Shown here: piece after piece, positions 20,686 through 30,747 of the stretch | Layout of the letters: each line of letters starts with the position of its first letter | Position numbering within the stretch: position 1 is the first letter of the stretch | NCBI GenBank assembly: GCA_001839685.1 | Contig: MLAK01001149.1 | Span: 62,471-126,470, forward strand | Direction of reading: 5' to 3' | Length of the DNA stretch: 64,000 bases | From: Tritrichomonas foetus | Taxonomy: Eukaryota; Parabasalia; Tritrichomonadida; Tritrichomonadidae | Notes under the pieces: generated by a model | Database searches by the model: none | Told to the model about the DNA's origin: nothing | Seen by the model: the letters and a program-made list of their open reading frames with translations, nothing else | Program-made: the position numbers and the translations under genes

Positions 20686-21598
20686 ATGCCTCTTCTCCTA
20701 TTTATCAAGAAATACCATTATCAGCAAATTCTAAAAAACCGTTTGGAAAGAGTCTTCTAGTTTAGCCTGTATAAAATCTTTCCAAGAAAGACAGTCCGAA
20801 ATAATAAAAACATCGCAAAAGATAGATTTTTTGCACGTTGGAAGATTATGTGACGTTTACAGTGAAAGATGCATGATTCTAACATTATAAAACACGATTT
20901 TTATTGTTTTTATGCCGTTCATCTCTAGAAATATTCACAACTCCATAATAAATAATGATTGGATAATTTTGTGATTTATATGAAGCTTATATCATATCAG
21001 ATAGACTTAAAAATGAATTTCAGAAAATAATAATGCCCGGTAATCGAATTTCAGCTATCACTAACATTGTGTTATCAAGTAACAACGAAAACGAATTGTA
21101 TGCGCTTTCTCAATATTTCAATTACATCGGCAAAATATATTCAATTAGACTTGCCACGAATACATATAAAAAGTTTCCAGAAACAAAATTTTGAATACTC
21201 CCAAAATAAGATAATTTCAATTTTTCTAATGGTGTAAAGAACAAATTTTGCTCTCTTCTTACAATTGATAATAATGAATAAAGATCATTCCTCACAATAT
21301 ACCTGATGCATTTTTGCCGCTAGCTAATTGATTGAAAGTCGATGTCATGTGAACTTTTTTCACATAATTTTTAACAAATTCAAATGATAGTGAATCTTTC
21401 TAAAGTATATAAAAAATATTTGAATGAATTAAACTCAAATATTTGACCAATCGTTATAGAAAATTCTGAGAATAAGATAAACATTTGTATTGATTCTGAG
21501 ATATATCTCATAAAAAATGCAATTCGTGGCATTTCTATTCTACAACGCGAAAGAAGGAATAACAAATTTATGTATCATTTTTTTACACACATACACTA
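20686..21598 (+). pseudogene. Decayed protein-coding relic
   Basis: Two successive plus-strand frames read like protein with scattered stops. From ATG 20686 a frame runs about 90 codons with few stops. From ATG 21033 another frame begins MPGNRISAITNIV, is open for 53 codons to TGA 21192-21194, and then continues in that same frame to TAG near 21598 with roughly nine stops of all three kinds. Its last 65 codons (after a TGA near 21450) are uninterrupted and contain a charged segment ending ILQRERRNNKF. Persistence of protein-like composition in one frame across stops suggests a dead gene. No family is recognised; chance cannot be excluded. Confidence 0.45.
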
Positions 21599-21782
21599 GA
21601 ATTCTTCATGATTTTAATTTGTTATATTTTATTTTTCTCCAGTTAAAATTGTGATAAAAAATAGAAAGTGGTGCATTCAAATATTATTGCAAAGTTGGAT
21701 AAATTTTATCAATTTCTCATAGAATTCTATTCAAATTGAATCGCCATTGAATAAAAAATCATAAATATTGATCACAAAAAAC

Positions 21783-23291
21783 ATGCTTGAACTTCCTCAG
21801 TTTGCAGCCTCGAACTTCCCACCATCGCCGACTTTTATTCTATCTCAGATGAGCGACCCATCAACAGTGTTAAATTCATTATGTTCACCTTTTTTGAAAG
21901 AAGAGATATCTCCTGATTGTTTTAGTCTTTCATTTGTTGAAAATGTTCTTATACCAAACATACAAAAAACCATTATTAGCGACGATATGAACAAAGAAAA
22001 CACTGACACCCTTCCCAATTCCATTAACCCATCAGCCCTAACTAATTCACCTTTTCCAGGCCAAAATTTCACCTTAGACAAATTTGCAAATTTACCAAAG
22101 CTTATCAAAATCATTGTTGATAATTTAGACATTGAAGGCTTAAATTTGATTGAATCACAGATCCTAGAGTTTATTGTAGAGATATATTTAATGGCAACCA
22201 CACCCCAAATCGCCAATAATATTATCGATTTATATTGCGAATTATTATCATCTATTCCGTCAAAATATCGAGACGATGTATTAGTAGATACAATAAATAA
22301 GTATTCAACAGCATCTGATCATAGATTAAGGATATTAGCTGTTAATATCATATCACTTGTTAGAAAGAATGAAAGAGTTGTTTCTCAATTTATAACTTTT
22401 TCTAAAGACAAAATACCAACTGTAAGAGCGGCAGTTATTAATTGTTTACAGAATTGTAATTTTGATTCACCGGTGATTGAATTGATATTAACAAATGCTG
22501 CAAAAGATCATTCATCACGAGTTAGAAATGCTGCTGCCTCAGTTTTTGGATTTTTGACACCACATTTGACAGACGAATATTTGCAGCTTCTGAAAAATCC
22601 ATCAACGACAGAAAGTGCTTTAGATAGTTTTCAAGCGATGGCCAATTTTTCCGGATTTTCACCATTTTTCGATACTTTCATACTCATAATCAGCGCTTTT
22701 CCAAATAAATGTGCAAAAGTATTAATTGAATACTCTCCATTTGTAGATGCAAGTGAGCACAGACTTCTTTATAAATGTGCGAAAAAGCTCAGATCGAATT
22801 TTTATTTCATTGAAAATCTTTACACTTTTTCACGTGTTTTCTCAAATAAAGAAAGATTTCTTAAATTTTTCAACATCGAGAAAATGACAAACTGGCGTGA
22901 AAGGGCTCTTTACGCCAAAATTTGTATTGATTTTGTTGATGACTTCAAAATCGACATCATTCCTATTGTTTTTAATTTTGCTTATGATACAATTGAAATT
23001 GTCAGAAACTTGTCAGTCGATATCATGGTTAAATTAGTGAAAATAGAGCCGAATTCTGTCTATTCTATCGTTCATTTGGTTGAAGGAGGATGGCACCAGA
23101 GACTTGTTTTAGCAAAAGTTTTGGCCCAAGTTGGCATTTCTGAACAACTCTTAGAAACTGCTCAAAAATTATCACATGATTCTGTATCAAATGTTAGATA
23201 TTGTTTGGCAGTTGGTGTAAAAGGAACAAATTATTTCGATCAACTATTCAATGATTGTAAAGATTCTGATATTTTGTGTGCTGCACTTTAG
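21783..23291 (+). CDS. HEAT-repeat protein, PP2A regulatory A subunit-like
   Basis: The 502-residue protein starts with ATG at 21783; a TTG-initiated frame five codons longer is less likely. After a low-complexity N-terminus (1-90) it is a ladder of paired helices of HEAT type, for example DHRLRILAVNIISLVRK, KIPTVRAAVINCLQN and SSRVRNAAASVFGFL, where the V-R-x-A-A pattern is the HEAT signature. Such solenoids form the scaffold subunit A of protein phosphatase 2A and related regulators such as PPP4R1. The similarity is to the fold; a specific partner cannot be named. No membrane segment. The C-terminus ends in the last repeat, with only 507 codons in total, slightly shorter than PP2A-A (about 590). 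Confidence 0.75.
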   Translation: MLELPQFAASNFPPSPTFILSQMSDPSTVLNSLCSPFLKEEISPDCFSLSFVENVLIPNIQKTIISDDMNKENTDTLPNSINPSALTNSPFPGQNFTLDKFANLPKLIKIIVDNLDIEGLNLIESQILEFIVEIYLMATTPQIANNIIDLYCELLSSIPSKYRDDVLVDTINKYSTASDHRLRILAVNIISLVRKNERVVSQFITFSKDKIPTVRAAVINCLQNCNFDSPVIELILTNAAKDHSSRVRNAAASVFGFLTPHLTDEYLQLLKNPSTTESALDSFQAMANFSGFSPFFDTFILIISAFPNKCAKVLIEYSPFVDASEHRLLYKCAKKLRSNFYFIENLYTFSRVFSNKERFLKFFNIEKMTNWRERALYAKICIDFVDDFKIDIIPIVFNFAYDTIEIVRNLSVDIMVKLVKIEPNSVYSIVHLVEGGWHQRLVLAKVLAQVGISEQLLETAQKLSHDSVSNVRYCLAVGVKGTNYFDQLFNDCKDSDILCAAL

Positions 23292-23813
23292 ATTGTTAGA
23301 TTAAATTTAATGTTTTCCTTTTTTTCCTTATTTATTTCTTATTATCATTTCACATCTTTCATGCACTTTTTCTAGTTCAAATAGTGAATATGGTCTTTGA
23401 TTTGATGTTCTTTGGATTATCAGATTAAATATTTTATGATTATTTGTTGTGTGTGATTAAATCAAAAATGATTCGTTCATTCATAATGTTTTATTTCTTA
23501 TAAAGCATTTATTTCTGTTTAACTTTGATTCCATTCACTAAAGAATGAATGTTTGATGTTCATCTTACATCACTTTTTTTGATTTTCTTATATCTTACTA
23601 TCTAGTCTGCAAAACAATTTATAAAAGGAAATATTTTTTTAAATAATATTTATCAAATATATATATGATATAATAGATTTTTTAAAAATCATAGAATGAG
23701 ATAATATGCATTTATTCGAAAATTTAAGATAAGTCATTTTGTGAAGATATCAAAAAGTGGAAACTTCGATTCAATTATCTCAGAATTTTCCCTCACAAAT
23801 ATTTTATCAGATC
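23292..23813. other. Intergenic stretch between two plus-strand genes
   Basis: T-rich 3' flank of the HEAT gene followed by an AT-rich 5' flank of the beta-helix gene. No RNA gene or repeat recognised. Confidence 0.4.
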
Positions 23814-26267
23814 ATGAATACAATTCAGCTTTCACCTGAAGAACTCTTCAACAAAGTAATTAATGATGAAATATCAAAAGAAGACATTGAACTGGTAAGT
23901 GTACCTGACTTTGCTGAACTAACAAAAGATCCAATCAAAACGAATATTGACGAATATACCAAACTTCAAGGTACATGCAAACAAATATTATCAAAACTAA
24001 ATGGAGGCTCTTACAGATGTGTTGAAAGACCAAACAAATTTACAGAAGAAGATGACGATGAGATGGCAGATTCTGATCTTTCTTCACAAATCAACGAGCA
24101 GCAATACTCAATTTCCTATCGATCAAACTTTGAAGATATTCGATCTAACTCAAAGGTTCATTATGTTTGTCAAAATGACGAAGCACCTCAAGACATGCCA
24201 TGTTATAAAACGATAAGTGAAGCTATTGTCAATTCAATGCCAGGTGAAACAATCATTATTTTTGCAGGATCATATAATGAATCCATTGTCATTGATAGAT
24301 CTCTTGAAATTCGAGCGCATAAAGATAACAAAAATTCTAAGGTTGAAATAACAGCTAAAGTTGGTGATTGTGTTACATTAAAAGCTAACTGTGGAAGAAT
24401 TGTTGGAATTACTTTGAATTGTAGTACACCTGGAAATACCTACTGTGCTCGTTCGAAATCTGGGTGCTTAGAATTAGATGATTGCTATTTATTTTCAGAA
24501 TGTGCAGGTTGCGTAAGAGTTGAGGAATCTGCAAGATTAACTGCAAGTAATTGTGTTTTTGCAGCTAAAAATTATGGATCAACTTCATTAATGCCAAAAA
24601 GTCGGTCTGTTTTTAATGCATGCACATTTAACAAACCAGAAAAAGAAGACAATGCGCTTGTTGTTGGAACAGACGCAACTTGTATTGCTGTTGATTGTAA
24701 GAAAATTTTATCAACTGTTGTTTTTCGTGCGAAATCACGTGGAATGCTTCTTCGTTGTACGATAACAGCACCAAAAGGAAATGGAATTGTTGTTCATGAA
24801 AGTGCAATGCCACTTATTCAAGAATGTACTATTTCAAAGTGTGGTGAAGATGGAATTTTATTTGCTGCTGGTTCAAAAGGAGTCGCAAATGGAAATAAAA
24901 TATTTGCAAATAATAGATTTGGTTTTCTTGCGTTGGCTGCTGAACAATTCTCATTAAATAACAATATAATTGAAGAAAACATGCATTGTGGAATAAGAAT
25001 TACACAAGGATCTAAAGGTGATATTAATAATACTACAGTTCGAGAAAATAAAGCAATTGGTGTTCAAATTGAATCATCATGTTATGTAAGAATCAAAAGA
25101 TCAACAATTGTATCAAACGCATCAACAGGAATTCATTTGAAATATAACGCTGGATATCAATCAGAAAGACTCACTAATGTATGGATCAATGATAGTTTAA
25201 TTTCTTTAAATCGAAAAGGAATTGTTTGTGATAATGGTTGTATTGTTAGGTTTGGACATTCCAGAATAGAAGCCAACAAAGAAGATGGCGTTTTGGTGAA
25301 CGAAAAATGCAAAGCTATTTTTGTTGATACAACATTTTCTAAGAATGAGAAGTCACAACTATATATTAAGAACGATTCAACTGTTGAAGCTACTTCATCT
25401 ATTTTTTCGGAAAGTTTAGTGTTATGTATCCGAGTTACAGGCGAATCAGGTTGTGTCTTTACAAACTGTGTTATTCAAAACAACATCAATAACATGCCAG
25501 CATTACATGTTAATGATGGTGCCCATGTATCTATTGTTGACTGTACATTTAAGAGTAATAAAGTTTCTCTTGGCCTCTTCAATTGCAGTGAAGTTAATGT
25601 CAGAAATTCATCATTCCAAGATTGTGATAATTCAATTGTTGTTCAAAATTCTGCAAACCTAATAATGCAAGATGGCGTAGTTGAGAGAGGAAGAAAAGGA
25701 CTACAAATTAAAGATCAAGGAAAATCAACACTTAAAGGATCAACATTTATCGGATGTAGTGATTTCGGTCTTTTTATCGAAGGTGAAGGAGCTACATTAT
25801 ATGGACAAAATTCTGGTTTTCAAGCATGCGGCAAGTTCTGCATTATCATTCATAAAAATGCACAAGCTAGATTTGATGATTCTAAATTCCAAGGTGCATC
25901 TCAAAAAGGTGGTTTACAGAAATCTGATGCAGGGCTCAAAATTAATGAAAATGCAAATGTTATTCTGTATCGTTGTGCTTTCACTGCTTTTCAATATACT
26001 GGAATTGATGCAACTTATTCAACAATTAGTATTACAGATAGTAGGTTTGAAAATTGCATGCATTATCCTGTCTCTTTGACAACAACAAGCGCATCAATTA
26101 TTCACAATACGTTTGGTGGTGGTCCATTTAATGCTATTTTGTTGAAAGAAAGATGCAGAGCAGAAATTAAGAACAATATATATGGTGAAATGAGAAATAT
26201 TAATTTTTATGAAAAATTGGATAATGAATCCGTGGTTGATGAAGCGAACAATGAAAAACGAGCATGA
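23814..26267 (+). CDS. Right-handed parallel beta-helix repeat protein, FBXO11/SHCBP1-like
   Basis: The 817-residue protein is started at ATG 23814; a GTG 19 codons upstream is in frame but less likely. Residues 1-110 are helical and acidic. From about 130 a pectate-lyase-type beta helix begins with YKTISEAIVNSMPGETIII and GSYNESIVIDRSLEI, the classic entry motif. More than fifteen turns of about 22 residues follow, with repeating phrases such as GNGIVVHESAMPLIQECTIS and NTTVRENKAIGVQIESS. This architecture is shared by FBXO11 and SHCBP1, which use the helix to bind protein partners. There is no F-box visible and no signal peptide, so it is probably intracellular. Enzyme activity on polysaccharide is unlikely. 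Confidence 0.8.
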   Translation: MNTIQLSPEELFNKVINDEISKEDIELVSVPDFAELTKDPIKTNIDEYTKLQGTCKQILSKLNGGSYRCVERPNKFTEEDDDEMADSDLSSQINEQQYSISYRSNFEDIRSNSKVHYVCQNDEAPQDMPCYKTISEAIVNSMPGETIIIFAGSYNESIVIDRSLEIRAHKDNKNSKVEITAKVGDCVTLKANCGRIVGITLNCSTPGNTYCARSKSGCLELDDCYLFSECAGCVRVEESARLTASNCVFAAKNYGSTSLMPKSRSVFNACTFNKPEKEDNALVVGTDATCIAVDCKKILSTVVFRAKSRGMLLRCTITAPKGNGIVVHESAMPLIQECTISKCGEDGILFAAGSKGVANGNKIFANNRFGFLALAAEQFSLNNNIIEENMHCGIRITQGSKGDINNTTVRENKAIGVQIESSCYVRIKRSTIVSNASTGIHLKYNAGYQSERLTNVWINDSLISLNRKGIVCDNGCIVRFGHSRIEANKEDGVLVNEKCKAIFVDTTFSKNEKSQLYIKNDSTVEATSSIFSESLVLCIRVTGESGCVFTNCVIQNNINNMPALHVNDGAHVSIVDCTFKSNKVSLGLFNCSEVNVRNSSFQDCDNSIVVQNSANLIMQDGVVERGRKGLQIKDQGKSTLKGSTFIGCSDFGLFIEGEGATLYGQNSGFQACGKFCIIIHKNAQARFDDSKFQGASQKGGLQKSDAGLKINENANVILYRCAFTAFQYTGIDATYSTISITDSRFENCMHYPVSLTTTSASIIHNTFGGGPFNAILLKERCRAEIKNNIYGEMRNINFYEKLDNESVVDEANNEKRA

Positions 26268-26673
26268 TCAAAATTATTCATGATGATGATATGTAACTTT
26301 TCATTTTTCCCGTTTTATTTTTAGTAAAGAAAACCAGTATTATATTATTCATTCAGCTTTTATTTGAATATTTAACATCTTTTCTATGACATATACCATT
26401 TAATATACATAATCACCTAATTTTTCCAAATCATCAAAAACACTCTTTATATTTTATTTCTCTTATAAACTCGTACAGTAACTGTACTTCAGTTCGTAAA
26501 TATATATGTATGGATTGATAATGCTATTTTTGTTACAATCAAGAATATTGTCATCTCTCACATGATCATCATCAAAATATAGTTCGATAAAATTTTGATT
26601 AGGCGAAAAGAATTGAATTTGCAAAAATCGTTATTTTTAAACGTATGTTTAACAAATTTTTGAGAAAAGCGTT
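26268..26673. other. Intergenic stretch upstream of the CFAP57-like gene
   Basis: About 400 bases, AT-rich, between two plus-strand genes. Apart from the promoter motif at its right end nothing is recognised. Confidence 0.4.
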
Positions 26674-26686
26674 TCAAATTTCCGCC
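26674..26686 (+). promoter_or_regulatory. Initiator-like motif upstream of the CFAP57-like gene
   Basis: TCAAATTTCCGCC ends one base before the ATG at 26688. The same layout is found at 50400-50412 and 59417-59429. Function as an initiator is inferred from known trichomonad promoters. Confidence 0.45.
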
Positions 26687-26687
26687 G

Positions 26688-29600
26688 ATGACGACTTACA
26701 CAGGGCTCAGGCTTGAACCAGTCTCTGCTCTCGGTATCACGCTGTTGGAAAATGGAACTATCTTTTGGAATGCCTCAAGGCAATTTTTTTATCCAGTCGG
26801 TCAACATATTCGCCATTATCATCTCGAAACCAATCAAGCGCAGTTTTTATTCCCAGAAAGATTCGGCTCAAATTGTGCAGAAGTTATAAAAATTTGCGAT
26901 GTGGCTTCAACCAGCAATGGTCAATTTATTGCAATTTCTGAAGTTTATCGTCCAAATCATGGAATTTTAAGCATTTACGATAGTGAAACACAAGTTGCGC
27001 ATGTCCATCTTAGGCACGATGAGATCGATAGATTTATTTCACTTTCTTTTTCAAATGATGGTTCTTTTATTTCAGCTCTTGGCGTTGGCACAAACGATAA
27101 TCGGGTTTTTGTGTGGAAGATGGGACGACAAGTTGCATTAATTGCAATAATTTCTGTTTCAAATAATATCAAATCCATTTGTTTTGATCCACAAGATTCA
27201 TATAGGCTTGTTTTAGTTGGATCAACAGGAATGTATTCTGTTCATGTCAATACAATTGATAAAGTATTAAAAGAAATTGAGAATGAACAATCTTTTGAAC
27301 ATTATGCTTTTGTTACTTCGATAGCTGGATTATTATTTGCTTCTTCTGGTCCTAATTTATATACAATTATGTCTGATCAAGTTTTAGAAGTAACACAACC
27401 TTTAAAAAATGAAAATATTGATTTCATTCGATCAATTAGAAATTTTGTTTTTCTGATTTCAAAAAATATAATTCATTTATATAAAGCAAATGCAACAGAA
27501 CCTTATTTAAATTATATTGGTCCCATCGATTTATCAATTCAATCTATTACAGAATTTTCCCCATCACCAGATGGTGATCTTGCTGTTGTTTTATATGATA
27601 ATTCTTATGCGGGACTTCTTGATATAAATGTCGCACTTAAAATCATCAAACAAAATACAGAAACAAAAGAAAACTCAAGTATTCATCTTGAAAAATCACA
27701 AGAAGATGAACTTAATGACTTTTTAGAAACACAAGCAGAATTAGATACTGAAATGCAAGATAACATTGTTAATGTAAAAGAGATGCAACAATTTATTGGA
27801 TTATTTATTCCACTTCAAATTCGTTATCATATTGGCCCAATTGTAGCAATTGCTACATGCCCAAGAAAACCTCTTTTGGCTACATGCGGTGGACAAGATA
27901 GAACTCTACTTGTGTGGAATCTTGCTAAAAAATGTGTTATTGCATCAGAAAGGCTTTCAGAGCCAGTAAATAGCTGTAATTTTCATCCTAGTGGTGATCT
28001 TTTAGCAGTTGGAACTTCAGAAAAGTTACTTTTATATTCACTAACATTTGATTCACTTGTTTTGAGAGGAAAATGGGAATCATTTAGTTGCACATGTGTT
28101 TCGTTTTCTAATGGTGGACATCTTTTGGCAGCTGGTTCTTTAATTATTAAAGTTATTTCTACATACAGTGCCAAAACTGTTACATCACTTCGTGGTCATA
28201 ATTTGACTGTAAAATCAATTACATGGGCTCCCAATGATGCATTTTTCATTTCTTCTGGTATTGATGGAAACGTATTTAAGTGGTCAGCTAAATCTTGGGA
28301 CAGAGAAACAGAAGTGAGTCTTCCAACTCAATGCATTAATGCTATGCTGACTAATTCTTCTGCAGCTGCCAATTCAGATTCTATCGCTGAAAGTATTTCG
28401 ATGGGATATAATATTCTTGTAGCTACATCTAATAATACTATTTATGATTTAGATCAAAAAAGTGAGAGAATGCCAAATAGAAGAAGAAATATTACTGCAG
28501 TTAATATGCCTGTTCCTTTCTCACTTATTAGTGGTGATACCCGAGGTAACCTTCAAGTTATCCCTTATCCATTACTCCCAGCAGGAGAAGAAAATCCTTT
28601 CCATATTGGTGTTGAAGTCGCTGTTCACACTTCTCCTGTACATTGCATTGTATCATCATCAGATGGTCAAACTTTGTTTTCCGCATCCGAAGATTCATCT
28701 ATCTTTATCTTTAACATTGTACAACCTCATCAAATGGTTATCGCAGCACCAGTTTCGATGGCATTTTCTAGAGGTGATCAAAGTTTCTTAATCGAGCGAG
28801 ATACTTTTGATGAAAAGAAGGAGAACTTATCTAGGCTCCGAGAAATGATGAATCTTCATAGGTCTCAATATCAATGTGCCAAAACCAAGATGACAGAACA
28901 ACATAGTAGAGAAATTGTACAACAAAAAAATAGATGGCAAATGACTTTGTGTTCTCTTCAGAAACAAGTTCATGCTTTAGCAAATCAAAAAACCGAACAA
29001 GAAAAGAAAGCAACAGAGATGATTGCCGAATCTGATTCTCAACATTTTGTTAAAATAAAGAAAGTTAAAGAATTATATGAAAATAAATTAAGTGAACAAA
29101 CTAAGAGATCAGCTGAATTAATGAAAGAAAAAATTAGAGTGCAATGCGAATTTGAAGAAAAACTTCATAGAATGACTGAAGAATTCAAGAAGAAATTGCT
29201 TGATCATAGAGAAGAAGCTCAAAAGCAATTAGAAATTCAAGCCACAGATAACGCAGATGCTGAAAAGGAGTTTAAGCAAGTTCAAAGACTTCAAATCGAA
29301 GAAGTAGCTGTTCTTCAGGCGGAACATGAACGTGAAATGGAAGAGTATCGCCAACAATTTGAACAACGAATAATTGATTTGAACAATCAAATAGATCGTG
29401 TTCGTACTGAATTAGTTGGTGATCAAGATACTTATGATTCACAAGTTGAACGAAAGAATCAATTAAAGATGGAAAAAGAAAAAATTCAACAAGAAAAAGC
29501 TGTTTTATTGCGAAAACAAAAAGTATGTACTGAACAAATTAATGTTTTAAAGAATGAGTTACTAGCTAGGAGTGAAAGGGTTGAAAGACAGACAAGTCAT

Positions 29601-30377
29601 CTTTTGGCATTTAAATCAAAGAATGATGAACTTAACAAGTGGAGAAATGTTATGGACTTCAGATTAAATGAATTGAAAACTCAAACAGAACCCAAAAATA
29701 AAGAAATTGAAGTCCTCAAAAAGAAAATCGAAACAAACGAAACTCTGTTAAGATCAATGAAGAGAACATCCCAATTTGACCAAGATAAACTCAATAAAAT
29801 GGAATCAGATATTAATGAATTATATAATGAAATTATTAAATCAGAAAATGCTGCCACTAAATGTGATGCTAAAATCAAACAATTTAAGAACCGAGTTCAT
29901 TCAGTTTATACTGAAATTGATCCAGAATTCTGGGGAAGAGAACTCAGGAAAATGTATAAAGAATTTGTTACTTATACTCATGTTGATCAAGAAGACCAAA
30001 CAATGATGGAAACATTGACAGAATTTGATAGACATAAAACTGCATTAGCTTCAAAAGTACTTGAATTGAGAAACAAAGTTGAAGCTGATTCACAAACATC
30101 AGGAAACTCATTTTTGAAGCAAATCCGTAAAAACGAGGATTTAATTAGTGATTTATCCAAATTACGTGAAGAAAACAGAAGATTAAGATCAGAGCTGCAT
30201 TTTGTTACAACGAACATTAACACTTTGATGAGGCAATGTTCGAGAGAATCAAAATCGCTTGAAACAAAAGTTAGAACGATGTTTAAGTCTTCAATTATAT
30301 GCCAGCCAACTCAGCCAAATTTGACAAAGAGAGGTGCGAAATCTGGAATACCGACTATTGTAGAACATTTTGTTTAA
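26688..30377 (+). CDS. CFAP57: CFAP57-like (WDR65) WD-repeat and coiled-coil axonemal protein
   Basis: The 1,229-residue protein has two N-terminal WD beta propellers (about 1-700) and a long coiled coil (about 700-1,190). This order and the length match cilia- and flagella-associated protein 57 (about 1,250 in animals and Chlamydomonas FAP57), which sits on the axoneme and helps place inner dynein arms. WD features include LLATCGGQDRTLLVWNLAK, SCNFHPSGDLLAVGTS, SITWAPNDAFFISSGIDG and TLFSASEDSSIFIFN. The coiled coil starts near SRLREMMNLHRSQYQ and is rich in Glu, Lys and Gln; it includes a segment of the form EKEKIQQEKAVLLRKQK. It fits a flagellated organism and the SPATA17-like gene nearby. 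Start ATG at 26688 follows an initiator-like motif. Confidence 0.88.
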   Translation: MTTYTGLRLEPVSALGITLLENGTIFWNASRQFFYPVGQHIRHYHLETNQAQFLFPERFGSNCAEVIKICDVASTSNGQFIAISEVYRPNHGILSIYDSETQVAHVHLRHDEIDRFISLSFSNDGSFISALGVGTNDNRVFVWKMGRQVALIAIISVSNNIKSICFDPQDSYRLVLVGSTGMYSVHVNTIDKVLKEIENEQSFEHYAFVTSIAGLLFASSGPNLYTIMSDQVLEVTQPLKNENIDFIRSIRNFVFLISKNIIHLYKANATEPYLNYIGPIDLSIQSITEFSPSPDGDLAVVLYDNSYAGLLDINVALKIIKQNTETKENSSIHLEKSQEDELNDFLETQAELDTEMQDNIVNVKEMQQFIGLFIPLQIRYHIGPIVAIATCPRKPLLATCGGQDRTLLVWNLAKKCVIASERLSEPVNSCNFHPSGDLLAVGTSEKLLLYSLTFDSLVLRGKWESFSCTCVSFSNGGHLLAAGSLIIKVISTYSAKTVTSLRGHNLTVKSITWAPNDAFFISSGIDGNVFKWSAKSWDRETEVSLPTQCINAMLTNSSAAANSDSIAESISMGYNILVATSNNTIYDLDQKSERMPNRRRNITAVNMPVPFSLISGDTRGNLQVIPYPLLPAGEENPFHIGVEVAVHTSPVHCIVSSSDGQTLFSASEDSSIFIFNIVQPHQMVIAAPVSMAFSRGDQSFLIERDTFDEKKENLSRLREMMNLHRSQYQCAKTKMTEQHSREIVQQKNRWQMTLCSLQKQVHALANQKTEQEKKATEMIAESDSQHFVKIKKVKELYENKLSEQTKRSAELMKEKIRVQCEFEEKLHRMTEEFKKKLLDHREEAQKQLEIQATDNADAEKEFKQVQRLQIEEVAVLQAEHEREMEEYRQQFEQRIIDLNNQIDRVRTELVGDQDTYDSQVERKNQLKMEKEKIQQEKAVLLRKQKVCTEQINVLKNELLARSERVERQTSHLLAFKSKNDELNKWRNVMDFRLNELKTQTEPKNKEIEVLKKKIETNETLLRSMKRTSQFDQDKLNKMESDINELYNEIIKSENAATKCDAKIKQFKNRVHSVYTEIDPEFWGRELRKMYKEFVTYTHVDQEDQTMMETLTEFDRHKTALASKVLELRNKVEADSQTSGNSFLKQIRKNEDLISDLSKLREENRRLRSELHFVTTNINTLMRQCSRESKSLETKVRTMFKSSIICQPTQPNLTKRGAKSGIPTIVEHFV

Positions 30378-30721
30378 ATATTATTATCATGAATCATTTT
30401 TTATCATATTTTTCTACTTTGCATTTCTCCTTTTGTACATCTACCCTGTTAAGTACTTTTCAAAGAACTACTTTTCACATAAATCATATTATCTCTTGAT
30501 ATAATTATACATACATTATATTTAGTATCATATCATGATATCATATTCTAAAACACAGACAAAAACATGAAATGAGTTGATATCCAAATATGACATTTCG
30601 TCAATCCGTTTATTTTTACAAAAATGGCTCTAAGAGCGTTAAATGTAGAAACTGCAAACATAATGTATCACTTTGATAGATAATTAATGTTTGCTGGTGT
30701 GATCAATTTTAAACGGTCGCT
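30378..30721. other. Intergenic stretch upstream of the ARM-repeat gene
   Basis: About 340 AT-rich bases between two plus-strand genes. It contains an imperfect ATATCATGATATCAT-type palindromic patch near 30525-30545. No gene recognised. Confidence 0.35.
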
Positions 30722-30740
30722 TCACTTTCGGCGAAAGTGA
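30722..30740 (+). promoter_or_regulatory. Perfect inverted repeat at the ARM-repeat gene start
   Basis: TCACTTTC, spacer GGC, GAAAGTGA: eight-base arms that end seven bases before the ATG at 30748. It contains the TCA-N-TTTC-SGC motif seen at other starts and reads TTTCGGCGAAA at its centre, which resembles a symmetrical E2F-type site. Role is inferred. Confidence 0.5.
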
Positions 30741-30747
30741 ACTTATA

